A stretch of DNA of 64,000 nucleotides from Haliea sp. (lineage in GTDB: Bacteria; Pseudomonadota; Gammaproteobacteria; Pseudomonadales; Halieaceae). The notes below the pieces were generated by a model. The model ran no database searches and was not told the DNA's origin. It was given only the letters and a program-made list of their open reading frames with translations. The stretch's first letter is position 1. The number at the start of each line of letters is the position of its first letter. Below, one piece after another: positions 9,779 through 18,309 of the stretch. Location: the NCBI GenBank assembly GCA_024642245.1, contig JAHEBM010000002.1, positions 62,001 through 126,000 of the forward strand. The letters run 5' to 3'. A program made the translations under genes and the position numbers.

Positions 9779-10576
9779 CTAGTCCAGGAGCCGCCCCAGG
9801 GCACCGCGAAAAACGGCCACCGGCACATAAGTGCTGAGGCCTGCACCATCGCCTTCCGATACGACACCGCTGAACAGCGGTGTTCCCAGCGCCGAGGACT
9901 GCACCACGGCACCACCGGATGCGCCCCTGTGAGCCAGGCAGTCACTGCTGCTGGAGCGCGGATTGTCGGTGGTTATCCGGCAGGCAGGGTCGTAGGTCAA
10001 GCGATTGCCATGGTCTCCCTTGCCGGCATCCCGTGAATAGCCCGCCATGCTGATCGTTTGCTGGGGGTCCGCTCGCCCGGGATGAATCAGCAGCGCGCCG
10101 GCTTCCGCAGCCGCGACGGGCTGTCGCAGTCGCAGGATCGCCCAGTCCGCATACATGCCGCCGCCGTCTGCCAGGCGGTACGCCTCTCGCGGAATTTCCC
10201 CGCCGACATCGCCAGGCAGCGTGAAGGTGATGGGTTTACTCAGGTCGTCGTAATAGGCGAGGCAATGCCACGCCGTGATCAGGGTGTCTGCCTTTCTCCC
10301 CACTGACCTGGTTACCAGGGTGGCGCTACAATCCTCGAGCAGGTGGGTCCGTTGCCCGTCTCGGTATTGGCTGCCCGGGACGCGCAGTTTCCCCACGGCC
10401 TGCAGCCAGGCGGGAGCGCGGCTGCTGCTGTTGTAGATTTCCCTGGAGTCGTCAGCTACCGCAGTATCCCCGGCTGTTGCCGGGCATGCCGCACCGCCAA
10501 GTAGCGCCAGCATCAAGCCTGCAAGTGCCCGGTTTGCCGTAGGGGTGACACTGGATGATTTCTTGCACCGGGGCAT
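9779..10576 (-). CDS. Secreted trypsin-like serine protease
   Basis: 265 aa with a Sec signal peptide (basic MPRCKK start, hydrophobic LAGLMLALLGGAA, likely cleavage near residue 36). The catalytic triad can be placed as His104 (TAWHCL), Asp144 (YADWAI) and Ser220 (HRGASGGAVV). Two Cys (83 and 105) probably form the disulfide next to the catalytic His, and Cys199/Cys213 a second. This is a chymotrypsin-fold (S1-like) exported protease without PDZ domains. It is a single gene convergent with trhO and divergent from the SDR gene. The substrate is unknown. Confidence 0.85.
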   Translation of the reverse strand: MPRCKKSSSVTPTANRALAGLMLALLGGAACPATAGDTAVADDSREIYNSSSRAPAWLQAVGKLRVPGSQYRDGQRTHLLEDCSATLVTRSVGRKADTLITAWHCLAYYDDLSKPITFTLPGDVGGEIPREAYRLADGGGMYADWAILRLRQPVAAAEAGALLIHPGRADPQQTISMAGYSRDAGKGDHGNRLTYDPACRITTDNPRSSSSDCLAHRGASGGAVVQSSALGTPLFSGVVSEGDGAGLSTYVPVAVFRGALGRLLD

Positions 10577-10683
10577 CGTGATTCCCGCGTCGCGCCGACC
10601 GTCGGCTTGGTTCGGCGTGCCGCTGCATTTAGTATGGTGTGACGATGGTAGAGAAGTCGCGTTGGCGGGTAAAGGGAGTACGG

Positions 10684-11547
10684 ATGGGTCTAAAACAGGA
10701 CAGGGTCGCGGTGGTAACCGGGGCCAGCCGCGGGGCCGGCAAGGGTATCGCCGTCGCCCTTGGGGCCACGGGCGCCACGGTGTATGTCACCGGGCGCACC
10801 CGGCAAGAGGGCGATGCGCCCCTGCCCGGAACCGTGCAGGCCACCGCCGAGGCGGTGACGGCTGCCGGTGGCAGGGGTATTGCAGTGTACTGTGACCACG
10901 CGGACGACCGGCAGGTCGAACAACTCTTCGCGCAGGTGCGCCAGCAACACGGCAGGCTGGATATTCTGGTCAACAATGCCACGGTCCTGCACGACGCACT
11001 CACCGATACAGGCCCGTTCTGGGACAAACCGCTGGCGCTGGTCGATATCCTGGGTGTGGGCCTGCGCAGCCACTACACTGCGAGCTGGTTTGCCGCGCCA
11101 CTGTTACTGGCCAATGGCGAAGGCCTGGTGGTCAACACGTCTTCCTACGGCGGCCGGATCTATATGCACGGACCGGCCTACGGCGCGGGCAAAGCCGGCC
11201 TGGACAAGATGGCCCACGACATGGCGATAGACTTTCGCCCGCACGGAGTCGCGGTGATCGCCCTGTGGATGGGCCTGTTGGCGACTGAACGCACCGCGCG
11301 TGTATTTGCTGCCGAACCTGAAAAATATGCCGCGATGGCAGAGACCGCTGAGTCGCCAGAATTCAGCGGCCGGGTGATCGATGCCCTGGCGCGCGATCCC
11401 GGGTTGATGGACAAGAGCGGCAAGGTCTGGATCGGTGCGGAACTGGGACAGGAATACGGGGTCACCGATGAGGGGGGGCGGCAGCCCTTGTCGCCACGGG
11501 TGTTCTTTGGCGATACCACCTGCTTCGGCGATGCAGTGGTTGAGTGA
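10684..11547 (+). CDS. Short-chain dehydrogenase/reductase (DHRS1-like)
   Basis: 287 aa classical SDR. It has a glycine-rich NAD(P) motif (VTGASRGAGKGIA), the structural NNA motif (DILVNNA), catalytic Ser (NTSSYGG) and a YGAGKAG Tyr/Lys pair. The insertion and order resemble DHRS1-type SDRs. The start at 10684 has AAGGGAG 6 bases upstream; the ORF track start at 10639 adds 15 unconserved residues. It is the first of a plus-strand run of oxidoreductases and a hydrolase, so a role in the same catabolic route is likely, although an 80-116 base gap separates it from the next gene. Substrate unknown. Confidence 0.9.
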   Translation: MGLKQDRVAVVTGASRGAGKGIAVALGATGATVYVTGRTRQEGDAPLPGTVQATAEAVTAAGGRGIAVYCDHADDRQVEQLFAQVRQQHGRLDILVNNATVLHDALTDTGPFWDKPLALVDILGVGLRSHYTASWFAAPLLLANGEGLVVNTSSYGGRIYMHGPAYGAGKAGLDKMAHDMAIDFRPHGVAVIALWMGLLATERTARVFAAEPEKYAAMAETAESPEFSGRVIDALARDPGLMDKSGKVWIGAELGQEYGVTDEGGRQPLSPRVFFGDTTCFGDAVVE

Positions 11548-11663
11548 GCGGTTACCCCAAATGGATGATGAAACACACTTCCCGCTGGGTTTAGATAGGG
11601 TATCAGCCATGCACCCGGGAGATTGCAATGACTATTTATCAGGACACAAAGGCAGGTGACATC

Positions 11664-12854
11664 ATGAACCAATACGGACTTGAAAGCCCCCGTGCACAGG
11701 AGATGATCGCAGCGGCAAGGGCCATGGGGCCCGCGCTGCGCAGCCGCGCGGAACGCTGCAGGATAGATCAGCGGGTACCGGATGAAACCGTAGCCGAGTT
11801 TCACGCGGCGGGTTTCTTCAAAATTCTCCAGCCGGAGCAGTGGGGGGGATATGCCATGGACCCCCAGGTCTTCTATTCGGTTGGGCTGGAGGTGGCGAAA
11901 AACTGCCCCTCCAGCGCCTGGATACTGGGCGTGATCGCCGTACATAACTGGCAGCTGGCGGTATTTGACGACCAGGCGGCGCAGGATGTCTGGGGCGAGG
12001 ATCCCACGGTGCTTATCTCTTCCTCCTACGCGCCGGTCGGTAAGGTCAAGGTAGTGGATGGCGGCTTTCGCCTCAGCGGGCGCTGGAGCTTTTCCAGCGG
12101 CTCGCAGCACTGCAAATGGGCGTTTCTGGGGGCGGTGGTACCCACCGCCGAAGCGCCGTTTGACATGGCCAATTACCGCACATTCCTGGTGCCCATCAGT
12201 GATTACAGGATCGTCGAAAACTGGGACGTGGTTGGATTGCAGGGCACGGGCAGTCACGATATCGTGGTCGATGATGTGTTCGTGCCGGAACATCGCACCC
12301 ACAGGTCCATGGATGGTTTTTTGTGTGACAATCCGGGCAATGTCGTGAACTCGGCACCTCTTTACCGTTTGCCATTTATGCAGGTTTTCGTGCGCGCCGT
12401 CTGTACGGCCACGCTGGGAGCCTGCGAGGGTGCGCTGGCTGCGTTTATCGAAGTCGCGCAGACCCGCCAGGCCGGTCCCGTGAAAATGAAGAATGATCCC
12501 TTCGCTCGGCAACTCGCGGCCCAGGTCAGGAGTTCTATCGAGGAGATGAAGCTCACCATGATTCGCAACTTTGACGCCATGATGGACTGTTGCCGCACTG
12601 GCGAGGAAATCCTCATAGAGGACCGTGTGCGCTATCGCTATGACTCCGCCGTGGTGGCGGACCGATGCCTTGCCTTGTCCAGTAGCATGCTCAAGGCCGC
12701 CGGCAGTGGTGGTATACGCCTCGACAGCGAGTTGCTGGCTTATCACCTGGATATCCTGGCCAGCCAGGCACATGTCGCCAATCACTCCACGCCTTTTGCA
12801 ATCAATATGGGCGGGGTCATGTTCGGCGAGGACAATGTGGATTTCGCAATCTGA
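11664..12854 (+). CDS. HsaA-like flavin-dependent monooxygenase (acyl-CoA dehydrogenase fold)
   Basis: 396 aa (408 if the ATG at 11628 is used; both have a plausible ribosome binding site). It has the acyl-CoA dehydrogenase fold of the group D flavin monooxygenases (HsaA, HpaB-like). Recognisable parts are the N-terminal helical domain, the beta domain (GGFRLSGRWSFSSGSQHCKWAFLGA) and TGSHDIVVDDVFVPEHRT. The closest family I recall is HsaA, which hydroxylates the phenolic A ring of 3-HSA in steroid degradation using FMNH2 from a separate reductase (HsaB). No HsaB-type reductase is in the window. It is followed 26 bases later by an HsaD-like hydrolase. Exact substrate is unproven. Confidence 0.82.
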   Translation: MNQYGLESPRAQEMIAAARAMGPALRSRAERCRIDQRVPDETVAEFHAAGFFKILQPEQWGGYAMDPQVFYSVGLEVAKNCPSSAWILGVIAVHNWQLAVFDDQAAQDVWGEDPTVLISSSYAPVGKVKVVDGGFRLSGRWSFSSGSQHCKWAFLGAVVPTAEAPFDMANYRTFLVPISDYRIVENWDVVGLQGTGSHDIVVDDVFVPEHRTHRSMDGFLCDNPGNVVNSAPLYRLPFMQVFVRAVCTATLGACEGALAAFIEVAQTRQAGPVKMKNDPFARQLAAQVRSSIEEMKLTMIRNFDAMMDCCRTGEEILIEDRVRYRYDSAVVADRCLALSSSMLKAAGSGGIRLDSELLAYHLDILASQAHVANHSTPFAINMGGVMFGEDNVDFAI

Positions 12855-12880
12855 TAACGGCAGCGAAGGCGGTACGAAGT

Positions 12881-13720
12881 ATGGCAATGAAAGGACTGTT
12901 ACCCGAGGGTCATTACGCCGATTGCGCGAACGGCTACCGCATTCACTACCTGGACGAAGGTCCGTCCGATGGTGAGGTTGTCGTGTTTCTGCACGGTTCC
13001 GGCCCTGGAGCCAGCGGCTACAGCAATTTCAGGGGAAACTATCCCTACCTGGTTGAGGCCGGGTATCGTTGCATCATCCCGGACCTGATCGGCTACGGGT
13101 TTTCTGACAAGCCCAGCGATGTGGACCATCCCCTGTCGTTTTTTGTCGAGTGTGTAAGCCAGGCCCTGGATTGCGCCGGCGTGGCCCGCTGCACCGTGGT
13201 CGGCAATTCCCTGGGCGGCGCGGTTGCGCTGGGACTCACCCTGGAAGACCCCCGGCGCGTGGAAAAACTGGTGCTGATGGCCCCGGGCGGCTTGAGCGAA
13301 TTGCCCGAGTACCAGGCCATGCCCGGTATGCAAAAAGTATTCAAGGTGTTCGGGTCCGGTGAACCCGTTACCCCCGCGGTGATGAAAGACCTGTTCGCCA
13401 CCGGCCTCATGTACGACCCGAAATACGCTACCGACGAACTCGTCGCGGAGCGCATGCAGATCATGCAGATCATGAACGGGCACGTGATGGCCACCATGAA
13501 AGTCCCCGTGTTGACTGACCGGCTGCAGGAACTCGATTGTCCGGTATTGGGATTCTGGGGGTTGGAGGAGAAAATGATGCCCGAGAACGGTATCATGGCG
13601 CTGGCCCGCAATATCCGACACCTGCGCCTTATCCTGGTGAGTGAGTGCGGCCACTGGGTGATGGTGGAGCATCAGGACATGTTCAACCGCGCCTGCCTCG
13701 ATTTTATTAAAAATGGGTAA
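12881..13720 (+). CDS. HsaD/BphD-like meta-cleavage product hydrolase
   Basis: 279 aa alpha/beta hydrolase. The oxyanion loop [16 protein letters not shown] is diagnostic of C-C bond hydrolases (BphD, HsaD, MhpC), and the nucleophile Ser110 sits in GNSLGGA. The general-base His is His258 (CGHWVMVEH). At the usual catalytic Asp position (WGREDR.NP in the family) this protein reads WGLEEKMMP, so the acid appears to be Glu230. Such enzymes hydrolyse vinylogous 1,5-diketones made by extradiol ring cleavage. It follows the HsaA-like gene by 26 bases and precedes the aldo/keto reductase by 38. No extradiol dioxygenase lies nearby. Confidence 0.85.
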   Translation: MAMKGLLPEGHYADCANGYRIHYLDEGPSDGEVVVFLHGSGPGASGYSNFRGNYPYLVEAGYRCIIPDLIGYGFSDKPSDVDHPLSFFVECVSQALDCAGVARCTVVGNSLGGAVALGLTLEDPRRVEKLVLMAPGGLSELPEYQAMPGMQKVFKVFGSGEPVTPAVMKDLFATGLMYDPKYATDELVAERMQIMQIMNGHVMATMKVPVLTDRLQELDCPVLGFWGLEEKMMPENGIMALARNIRHLRLILVSECGHWVMVEHQDMFNRACLDFIKNG

Positions 13721-13758
13721 CTGAGCCGGCGCTGGGCCGGTTCATCAAGGGAGCTGGC

Positions 13759-14775
13759 ATGCGCAAGAACAGGCTGGGCAAGAGTTCCATCGTGGTTTCC
13801 GATATCTGCATGGGAACCATGACCTTCGGCAACCAGTGCGATGAGGCGGGCGCCTTTCGTATTATGGATATGGCCTACGATGCCGGAGTCGATTTTTACG
13901 ACACGGCCGAGATGTACCCGGTACCCCCGGATGCAAAATATATCGGCGCCACCGAGGAGATCGTGGGGCGCTGGCTGAAGACCAAGAACCGGGATTCCAT
14001 TATCCTGGCGTCCAAGGTGGCAGGCCCGGGCCATGGCTGGATTACCCCGCCCTTGCGGGGCGGGCTGACAGGCCTGGACCGGCACCACATCGTGCGCGCC
14101 GTGGAGGGCAGTCTGCAGCGACTGGACACCGATTACATTGACCTGTACCAGACCCACTGGCCCGACCCCGACTTTCCCTACGAAGAGACCCTGGCGGCAC
14201 TGGATGAACTGGTGCGTTCGGGCAAGGTGCGTATCCTGGGCTGCAGCAACGAGACCAGCTGGGGGCTGACCAAGAGCCTGTGGGCTTCCGAACTGCACGG
14301 GCTGGCGCGCTTCGACACAATCCAGAACAACTTCAGTCTCAACAACCGTCGCTTTGAAGATGAACTCGCCCAGGTCTGCCGCAAGGAGCAGGTCAGCCTG
14401 ATTCCCTACTCACCGTTGGCGGGGGGCGTACTCAGCGGTAAATACAATGACGGGGCCCGGCCTGCCGGGGCGCGGTTTACGGTGTACCTCAACGCCGGTG
14501 AACGGCAGCAAAAGATGGCGGCCCGGTTTGTCAATGAACAGGCCCTGGAGTCCACCCGTCGGTTCCAGTCCATTGCCGCGGAGGCGGGCATGTCCGTGGT
14601 AACACTGGCGACAGCGTGGAGCAAACAGCATGATTTTGTGGCATCTACCATTGTCGGCGCGACCAGTGCGGACCAAATGCCGGATATACTGGCGGCGGCA
14701 GATGTCATTCTTGAGCCTGGGGTAATGGCGCAGATCGACAGGGTTTCCCGCGACATCCGCTACCCGATGGGGTGA
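13759..14775 (+). CDS. Aldo/keto reductase (Tas-like)
   Basis: 338 aa NADPH-dependent aldo/keto reductase. The tetrad is visible: Asp48 and Tyr53 (DFYDTAEMY), Lys86 (ASKV) and His133 (YQTHWPD). The length and the [17 protein letters not shown] insertion match the Tas-like AKR group rather than short AKRs. A good ribosome binding site (AAGGGAG) precedes the ATG. It sits in the same run as the monooxygenase and hydrolase, suggesting carbonyl reduction in that route. Substrate unknown. Confidence 0.92.
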   Translation: MRKNRLGKSSIVVSDICMGTMTFGNQCDEAGAFRIMDMAYDAGVDFYDTAEMYPVPPDAKYIGATEEIVGRWLKTKNRDSIILASKVAGPGHGWITPPLRGGLTGLDRHHIVRAVEGSLQRLDTDYIDLYQTHWPDPDFPYEETLAALDELVRSGKVRILGCSNETSWGLTKSLWASELHGLARFDTIQNNFSLNNRRFEDELAQVCRKEQVSLIPYSPLAGGVLSGKYNDGARPAGARFTVYLNAGERQQKMAARFVNEQALESTRRFQSIAAEAGMSVVTLATAWSKQHDFVASTIVGATSADQMPDILAAADVILEPGVMAQIDRVSRDIRYPMG

Positions 14776-14788
14776 GCGGGAGCCCATA

Positions 14789-15502
14789 GTGCCCGAACTG
14801 ACCCTGGTACCCATTGTTTTCCTGACGTCTTGCCTGACCGCGGTCATTGGCATGGGCGGGGGGGTACTGTTGCTGATGCTGATGCCCGGACTCGTCCCCA
14901 CGGCCGCAATCCTGCCTGTACACGCCCTGACCCAATTGGCGAGCAATCTGTCCAGAGCGGCTTTTGGCTGGCGTGCCATCGACCTGCGCATTGTTCCGGC
15001 CTTTACCCTGGGCGCGCTGGCCGGTGGCTGGCTGGGTGGCGAAATCTACCAGTCGCTGGATGTGCGCTGGTTGCCCGCTTACATAGGGGCATTCATCCTG
15101 GTGTTCACCTGGCTGCCCCTGCCGGTGGTGCGCGGCGGTGGCCAACTGGCCCTGGCCCTGCTGGGGTTCTGCCAGACCGGACTGGGTATGCTCGCGGGGG
15201 CTACGGGACCCCTGGGAGCGGCCGTGCTGCTCAAGCGCAATAGTGGGCGCGACTGGCTGGTGGTCAATACCGCAGTCTATATGACCCTCAACCATGGCCT
15301 CAGGGTGTTGGCGTATTTTGCTATTGGCTTCAGCTTCGCTCCCTGGTGGCCGCTGGTGGCGGGGATGGTGATCGCCGGTATACTCGGGTCATGGGTGGGA
15401 ACCCGCCTGCGCCACCTGGTGCCGCAGCGCGACTTTCACAAGTGGTTTCGCCTGCTGGTAAGTTTGCTGGCGGTTCGTATGATCCTGCTGGCCCTGTTGT
15501 AG
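14789..15502 (+). CDS. TauE/SafE-family membrane permease
   Basis: 237 aa integral membrane protein with about seven or eight hydrophobic segments and the duplicated TauE/SafE pattern (GMGGGVLLLMLMP near the start, ATGPLGAAVLL in the second half). It uses a GTG start at 14789 with GGGAG upstream, 13 bases after the aldo/keto reductase stop. Members export or import sulfonates, sulfite or small organic anions. Its place at the end of the catabolic run suggests transport of the pathway substrate or an acidic product. Confidence 0.85.
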   Translation: MPELTLVPIVFLTSCLTAVIGMGGGVLLLMLMPGLVPTAAILPVHALTQLASNLSRAAFGWRAIDLRIVPAFTLGALAGGWLGGEIYQSLDVRWLPAYIGAFILVFTWLPLPVVRGGGQLALALLGFCQTGLGMLAGATGPLGAAVLLKRNSGRDWLVVNTAVYMTLNHGLRVLAYFAIGFSFAPWWPLVAGMVIAGILGSWVGTRLRHLVPQRDFHKWFRLLVSLLAVRMILLALL

Positions 15503-15643
15503 GCGGCAGGCGGGAAGATAAGCACGATGCAAGGTTGCGACACTCTACCTGCGGCACGGGGCCGCCGCCGGTCGCTCGACCCGCGCACGGGCGGCCTTGT
15601 CGGGCCCGGACGTGGCGCCACTGCCAGAACCGGAGATTTAATC

Positions 15644-16327
15644 ATGAAGGCTTACCTGTTTTTCCCGCTGTGCTGTTGTCTGGCGCTGTCGGGGTGTGCT
15701 GGCGGCGGGGCGAAAGCGGCGGCAAGCGCTGCGGACTTCCACCCCGATGAACGACCGCTCGCCAAGACCATGGTCTATGACTGCAATGGCTATGATTTCA
15801 TTGCGCGCCTCGGGCCGGGAGAAATGGCCGTGTGGCTGCCGGACCGCTATGTGGTCCTCTCCCAGGTGCGCAGCGACTCCGGCACAAAGTACCAGGAGAG
15901 CGACATCGAGTTCTGGAGCAAGGGCGAGGAGGCGCTCCTGACGGTGGGGAGCGAGCAGCACCTGAACTGCGTCCTGGTTCCGCACCGGGTACCCTGGGAG
16001 GATGCGCGCCGCAGGGGCGTGGAGTTTCGCGCGGTGGGTAACGAGCCGGGCTGGTCCCTGGAAATACAGGCCGGCCAGAGCCTGCTGTTTGTGGGTGATT
16101 ACGGTATGCGGCGGGTCGCTACCCCGGATCCGGGTGTTCAGCAGCAGGGCGCGATCCGCAGCTACCACGCTCGCACCGAGTCCGCTGATCTGGTGGTGGA
16201 GATTACCGCTGGCGATTGCGCCGATACGATGTCGGGAGAGCCTTTTCCCAGCCAGGTGGTGGTGACCCTCAACAACGAGGTCTACCATGGCTGCGGTCGC
16301 GACCTCGATTTTCCCTGGGAACCCTAG
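15644..16327 (+). CDS. MliC-domain lipoprotein with COG3650-like C-terminal domain
   Basis: 227 aa lipoprotein: hydrophobic signal MKAYLFFPLCCCLALSGC with lipobox LSGC, lipidated on Cys18. Residues about 40-120 match the MliC/PliC lysozyme-inhibitor domain (YDCNGYDFIARL, SGTKYQESDIEFWSKGEEA). Residues about 130-225 match the COG3650-type domain (FRAVGNEPGWSLEI, ending YHGCGRDL). The ATG at 15644 with CCGGAG upstream is preferred over the ORF track start. Likely envelope protection against c-type lysozymes; the function of the C-terminal half is unknown. Confidence 0.8.
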   Translation: MKAYLFFPLCCCLALSGCAGGGAKAAASAADFHPDERPLAKTMVYDCNGYDFIARLGPGEMAVWLPDRYVVLSQVRSDSGTKYQESDIEFWSKGEEALLTVGSEQHLNCVLVPHRVPWEDARRRGVEFRAVGNEPGWSLEIQAGQSLLFVGDYGMRRVATPDPGVQQQGAIRSYHARTESADLVVEITAGDCADTMSGEPFPSQVVVTLNNEVYHGCGRDLDFPWEP

Positions 16328-16443
16328 TGTAATCCTGCCTGATTATTGCTGCATTCACGGGCCGCACTGGAGTGGTGAGCCACGGTGTTGGGCGCTTTCT
16401 TGTTAAAAAGTACCGCGGCAAACCGGGTTGACCTCGCCCGATC

Positions 16444-16485
16444 TTGATTGACATCAAGGTTCACAAGGCCAGCCGCCAATACTAT
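16444..16485 (+). promoter_or_regulatory. FNR/Anr-dependent promoter of ompW
   Basis: A perfect FNR box, TTGAT-TGAC-ATCAA, lies at 16444-16457. A -10 element TACTAT lies at 16480-16485. The box centre (16450.5) is 41.5 bases from an expected start near 16492, the spacing of a class II activated promoter. OmpW is a known FNR-responsive gene in enterobacteria, and an fnr homologue lies 10 kb away. Confidence 0.8.
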
Positions 16486-16540
16486 GTCACCCAGACGGTA
16501 CAGCGCGGCTGTTCCCCCTACCCAATACAGGAGTGAAGTA

Positions 16541-17221
16541 ATGAAAAAAGCGTTATCGATTGCGCTGGTAGCCGCCCTCGCGAGCGGCGGCATGGCGGCC
16601 CAGGCTTACGAGCAGGGTGATTTTGTGCTGCGTCTGGGCGCCGTGAATGTCGACCCCGATTCCGACAGCACGGATATCAAGCTGCCCGGGGTGCCCAACC
16701 TGAACACAGAAGTTGCTGATGACACCCAGTTCGGCATTATCCCGATGTACATGGTCACCCAGAATGTCGGTATCGAGTTGCTGGCCGCTACCCCCTTTGA
16801 GCATGACATTTCCCTGAACGGCAAGGGCGTGAACCTGGATGCGGGCTCCACCAAGCACCTGCCGCCAACCCTCACGGTGCAGTGGTATCCGCGTGGCGGC
16901 AAGGACGGCTGGCAACCCTTCCTGGGTCTGGGCGTCAACTACACGATTTTCTTTGACGAGAAAACCGACCCGGCCCTGGATGATACGCTGGGCGCGATCC
17001 TCGGTGCCACCAAGGTCGATCTGGACCTGGACAACTCCTTTGGCCTGTCTGCCCAGGCTGGCGTGGACATTCCCCTGGCCGAGAACTGGGCGCTGAGTAT
17101 GGCGGTGTGGTACATCAACATCGACACCAACGCCACGGTCAGCACCGATGTGGGCGACGTGCATTTCAAGACCCAGATCGATCCCTTTGTCTACCACCTG
17201 GGTGTTGCCTACCGTTTTTAA
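16541..17221 (+). CDS. ompW: OmpW-family outer membrane protein
   Basis: 226 aa with a Sec signal peptide (MKKALSIALVAALASGGMAAQA) and an eight-stranded OmpW barrel: amphipathic beta strands ending in aromatic YRF. The PTLTVQWYPRGGKDGWQPFLGLGVNYT segment is a family signature. The ATG at 16541 has AGGAG 8 bases upstream; the ORF track start lies inside the FNR box. OmpW forms a small hydrophobic channel in the outer membrane and is often tied to low-oxygen or stress conditions. It has its own FNR promoter and terminator. Confidence 0.94.
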   Translation: MKKALSIALVAALASGGMAAQAYEQGDFVLRLGAVNVDPDSDSTDIKLPGVPNLNTEVADDTQFGIIPMYMVTQNVGIELLAATPFEHDISLNGKGVNLDAGSTKHLPPTLTVQWYPRGGKDGWQPFLGLGVNYTIFFDEKTDPALDDTLGAILGATKVDLDLDNSFGLSAQAGVDIPLAENWALSMAVWYINIDTNATVSTDVGDVHFKTQIDPFVYHLGVAYRF

Positions 17222-17260
17222 CCCATTTGACCGGCTCACCTACGGTCACTTGGTGCCTGG

Positions 17261-17290
17261 CCCCGCTAGTTTCTAGCGGGGCTTTTTTTT
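17261..17290 (+). terminator. Rho-independent terminator after ompW
   Basis: A nine-base-pair perfect stem (CCCCGCTAG / CTAGCGGGG) with a three-base loop is followed by C and eight T residues. It lies 40 bases after the ompW stop. Confidence 0.95.
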
Positions 17291-17381
17291 ACCTGCGCCA
17301 GGCACCCTTGCGGGGCTGGTGTTACCGGATTGCCCCTGCGCCGCTGTAAACCGGTAGGCGCATCCAGCGACCACAGGCGCT

Positions 17382-18104
17382 TTACCCGTGATGCATCTGC
17401 GAATGATCCATGGGTTCCATCTCGCCGGGGTGCCCGCTGCCATGACCGGTATGCCCGCTGTGCGCTGCGGTGAGGTACACGGTCCAGGCGCCCGACGCGA
17501 TGAGCAGCAGGGCGATGACCAGCTTCAAGCCGCGTTTGCGCAGGAAAGCCTGCAGGCCTTCGGCGCCGAAACTGGTGGCGAGCATCGCGGGTAGGGTCCC
17601 CAGGCCGAACAGGAACATCATCAGGGCTGACGTAGGGGCATGTTGTGCGGTGGCAGCCCAGGCCAGGCTGCTGTAAATGAGCCCGCAGGGCATCAGACCC
17701 CAGCACAGCCCCAGGGCATAGGCCTGGGGCCAGTGGCGTATCGGCAGCCAGCGGGAAGCCAGGCGTTGCACGGGTTTCCACAGCTGCGAGCCGGCCCGTT
17801 CCAGCAGCGCCATACCGCGCCACCAGTCGGCGACGTACAGGCCCATCCCGACCAGCAGGAATCCGGCAAGATAGCGCAGGCCGAGAGTCCAGGCGCTGAT
17901 ATCGACGCTGCCGGCGGCGAAGCCGAGCAGGCCGCCCAGCGCGGTGTAGCTGCTGATCCTGCCACTGTGATAAGCAATGGTGACGGAGGGGGAGCGCGGT
18001 CCTCCCAGGCTCAGCGCGGCGGCAATACCGCCACACATGCCCAGGCAGTGTCCTGCACCGGCGAGGCCCAGCCCCAGCGCGCTGGCGTAACCGAGCTCAG
18101 TCAC
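17382..18104 (-). CDS. TauE/SafE-like (DsbD_2 fold) membrane protein of the cbb3 cluster
   Basis: 240 aa with six or so membrane segments of the COG2836/UreH-like type (GAGHCLGMCGGIAAALSLGG, LCWGLMPCGLIYSSLAWA). Both motifs carry paired Cys or Met-Cys-Gly positions suited to metal or disulfide work. The C-terminus is a striking His/Met tail: HSGHTGHGSGHPGEM then MDHSQMHHG. This gene commonly follows ccoS, and homologues are tied to copper supply for cbb3 oxidase. It overlaps the ccoS stop by 8 bases. A role in copper handling during oxidase assembly is inferred from position and the tail. Confidence 0.85.
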   Translation of the reverse strand: MTELGYASALGLGLAGAGHCLGMCGGIAAALSLGGPRSPSVTIAYHSGRISSYTALGGLLGFAAGSVDISAWTLGLRYLAGFLLVGMGLYVADWWRGMALLERAGSQLWKPVQRLASRWLPIRHWPQAYALGLCWGLMPCGLIYSSLAWAATAQHAPTSALMMFLFGLGTLPAMLATSFGAEGLQAFLRKRGLKLVIALLLIASGAWTVYLTAAHSGHTGHGSGHPGEMEPMDHSQMHHG

Positions 18105-18300
18105 GGTGCCTGGTCTCGTCGCCGGTGTTTAGCGGGGTCGCACCCGGGTCCGGTGTGGCAGATTCGTCATCGGCCAGTATTTTCCAGGCCTCCTTGTCGA
18201 GATCGTCGTACTGGCCGCTGTCAATCGCCCACAACAGCAACTTAATGGCGATTGCACAGAACAACAGGGCGATCGGTATCAGGAGGTACAGGCTATCCAC
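18097..18300 (-). CDS. ccoS: cbb3 oxidase assembly protein CcoS
   Basis: 67 aa with one N-terminal membrane helix (LYLLIPIALLFCAIAIKLLLWAI) then the conserved SGQYDDLDKEAWKIL. CcoS is required to insert cofactors into the CcoN catalytic subunit. It sits 9 bases after ccoI. Confidence 0.95.
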   Translation of the reverse strand: MDSLYLLIPIALLFCAIAIKLLLWAIDSGQYDDLDKEAWKILADDESATPDPGATPLNTGDETRHRD

Positions 18301-18309
18301 AGGTGGTTC

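Noticed and set aside
11178-12887. 569 aa minus-strand ORF opposite the SDR and HsaA-like genes
   Set aside because: Its product has no recognisable family and the plus strand carries clear enzymes; it is a long antisense shadow common in high-GC DNA.
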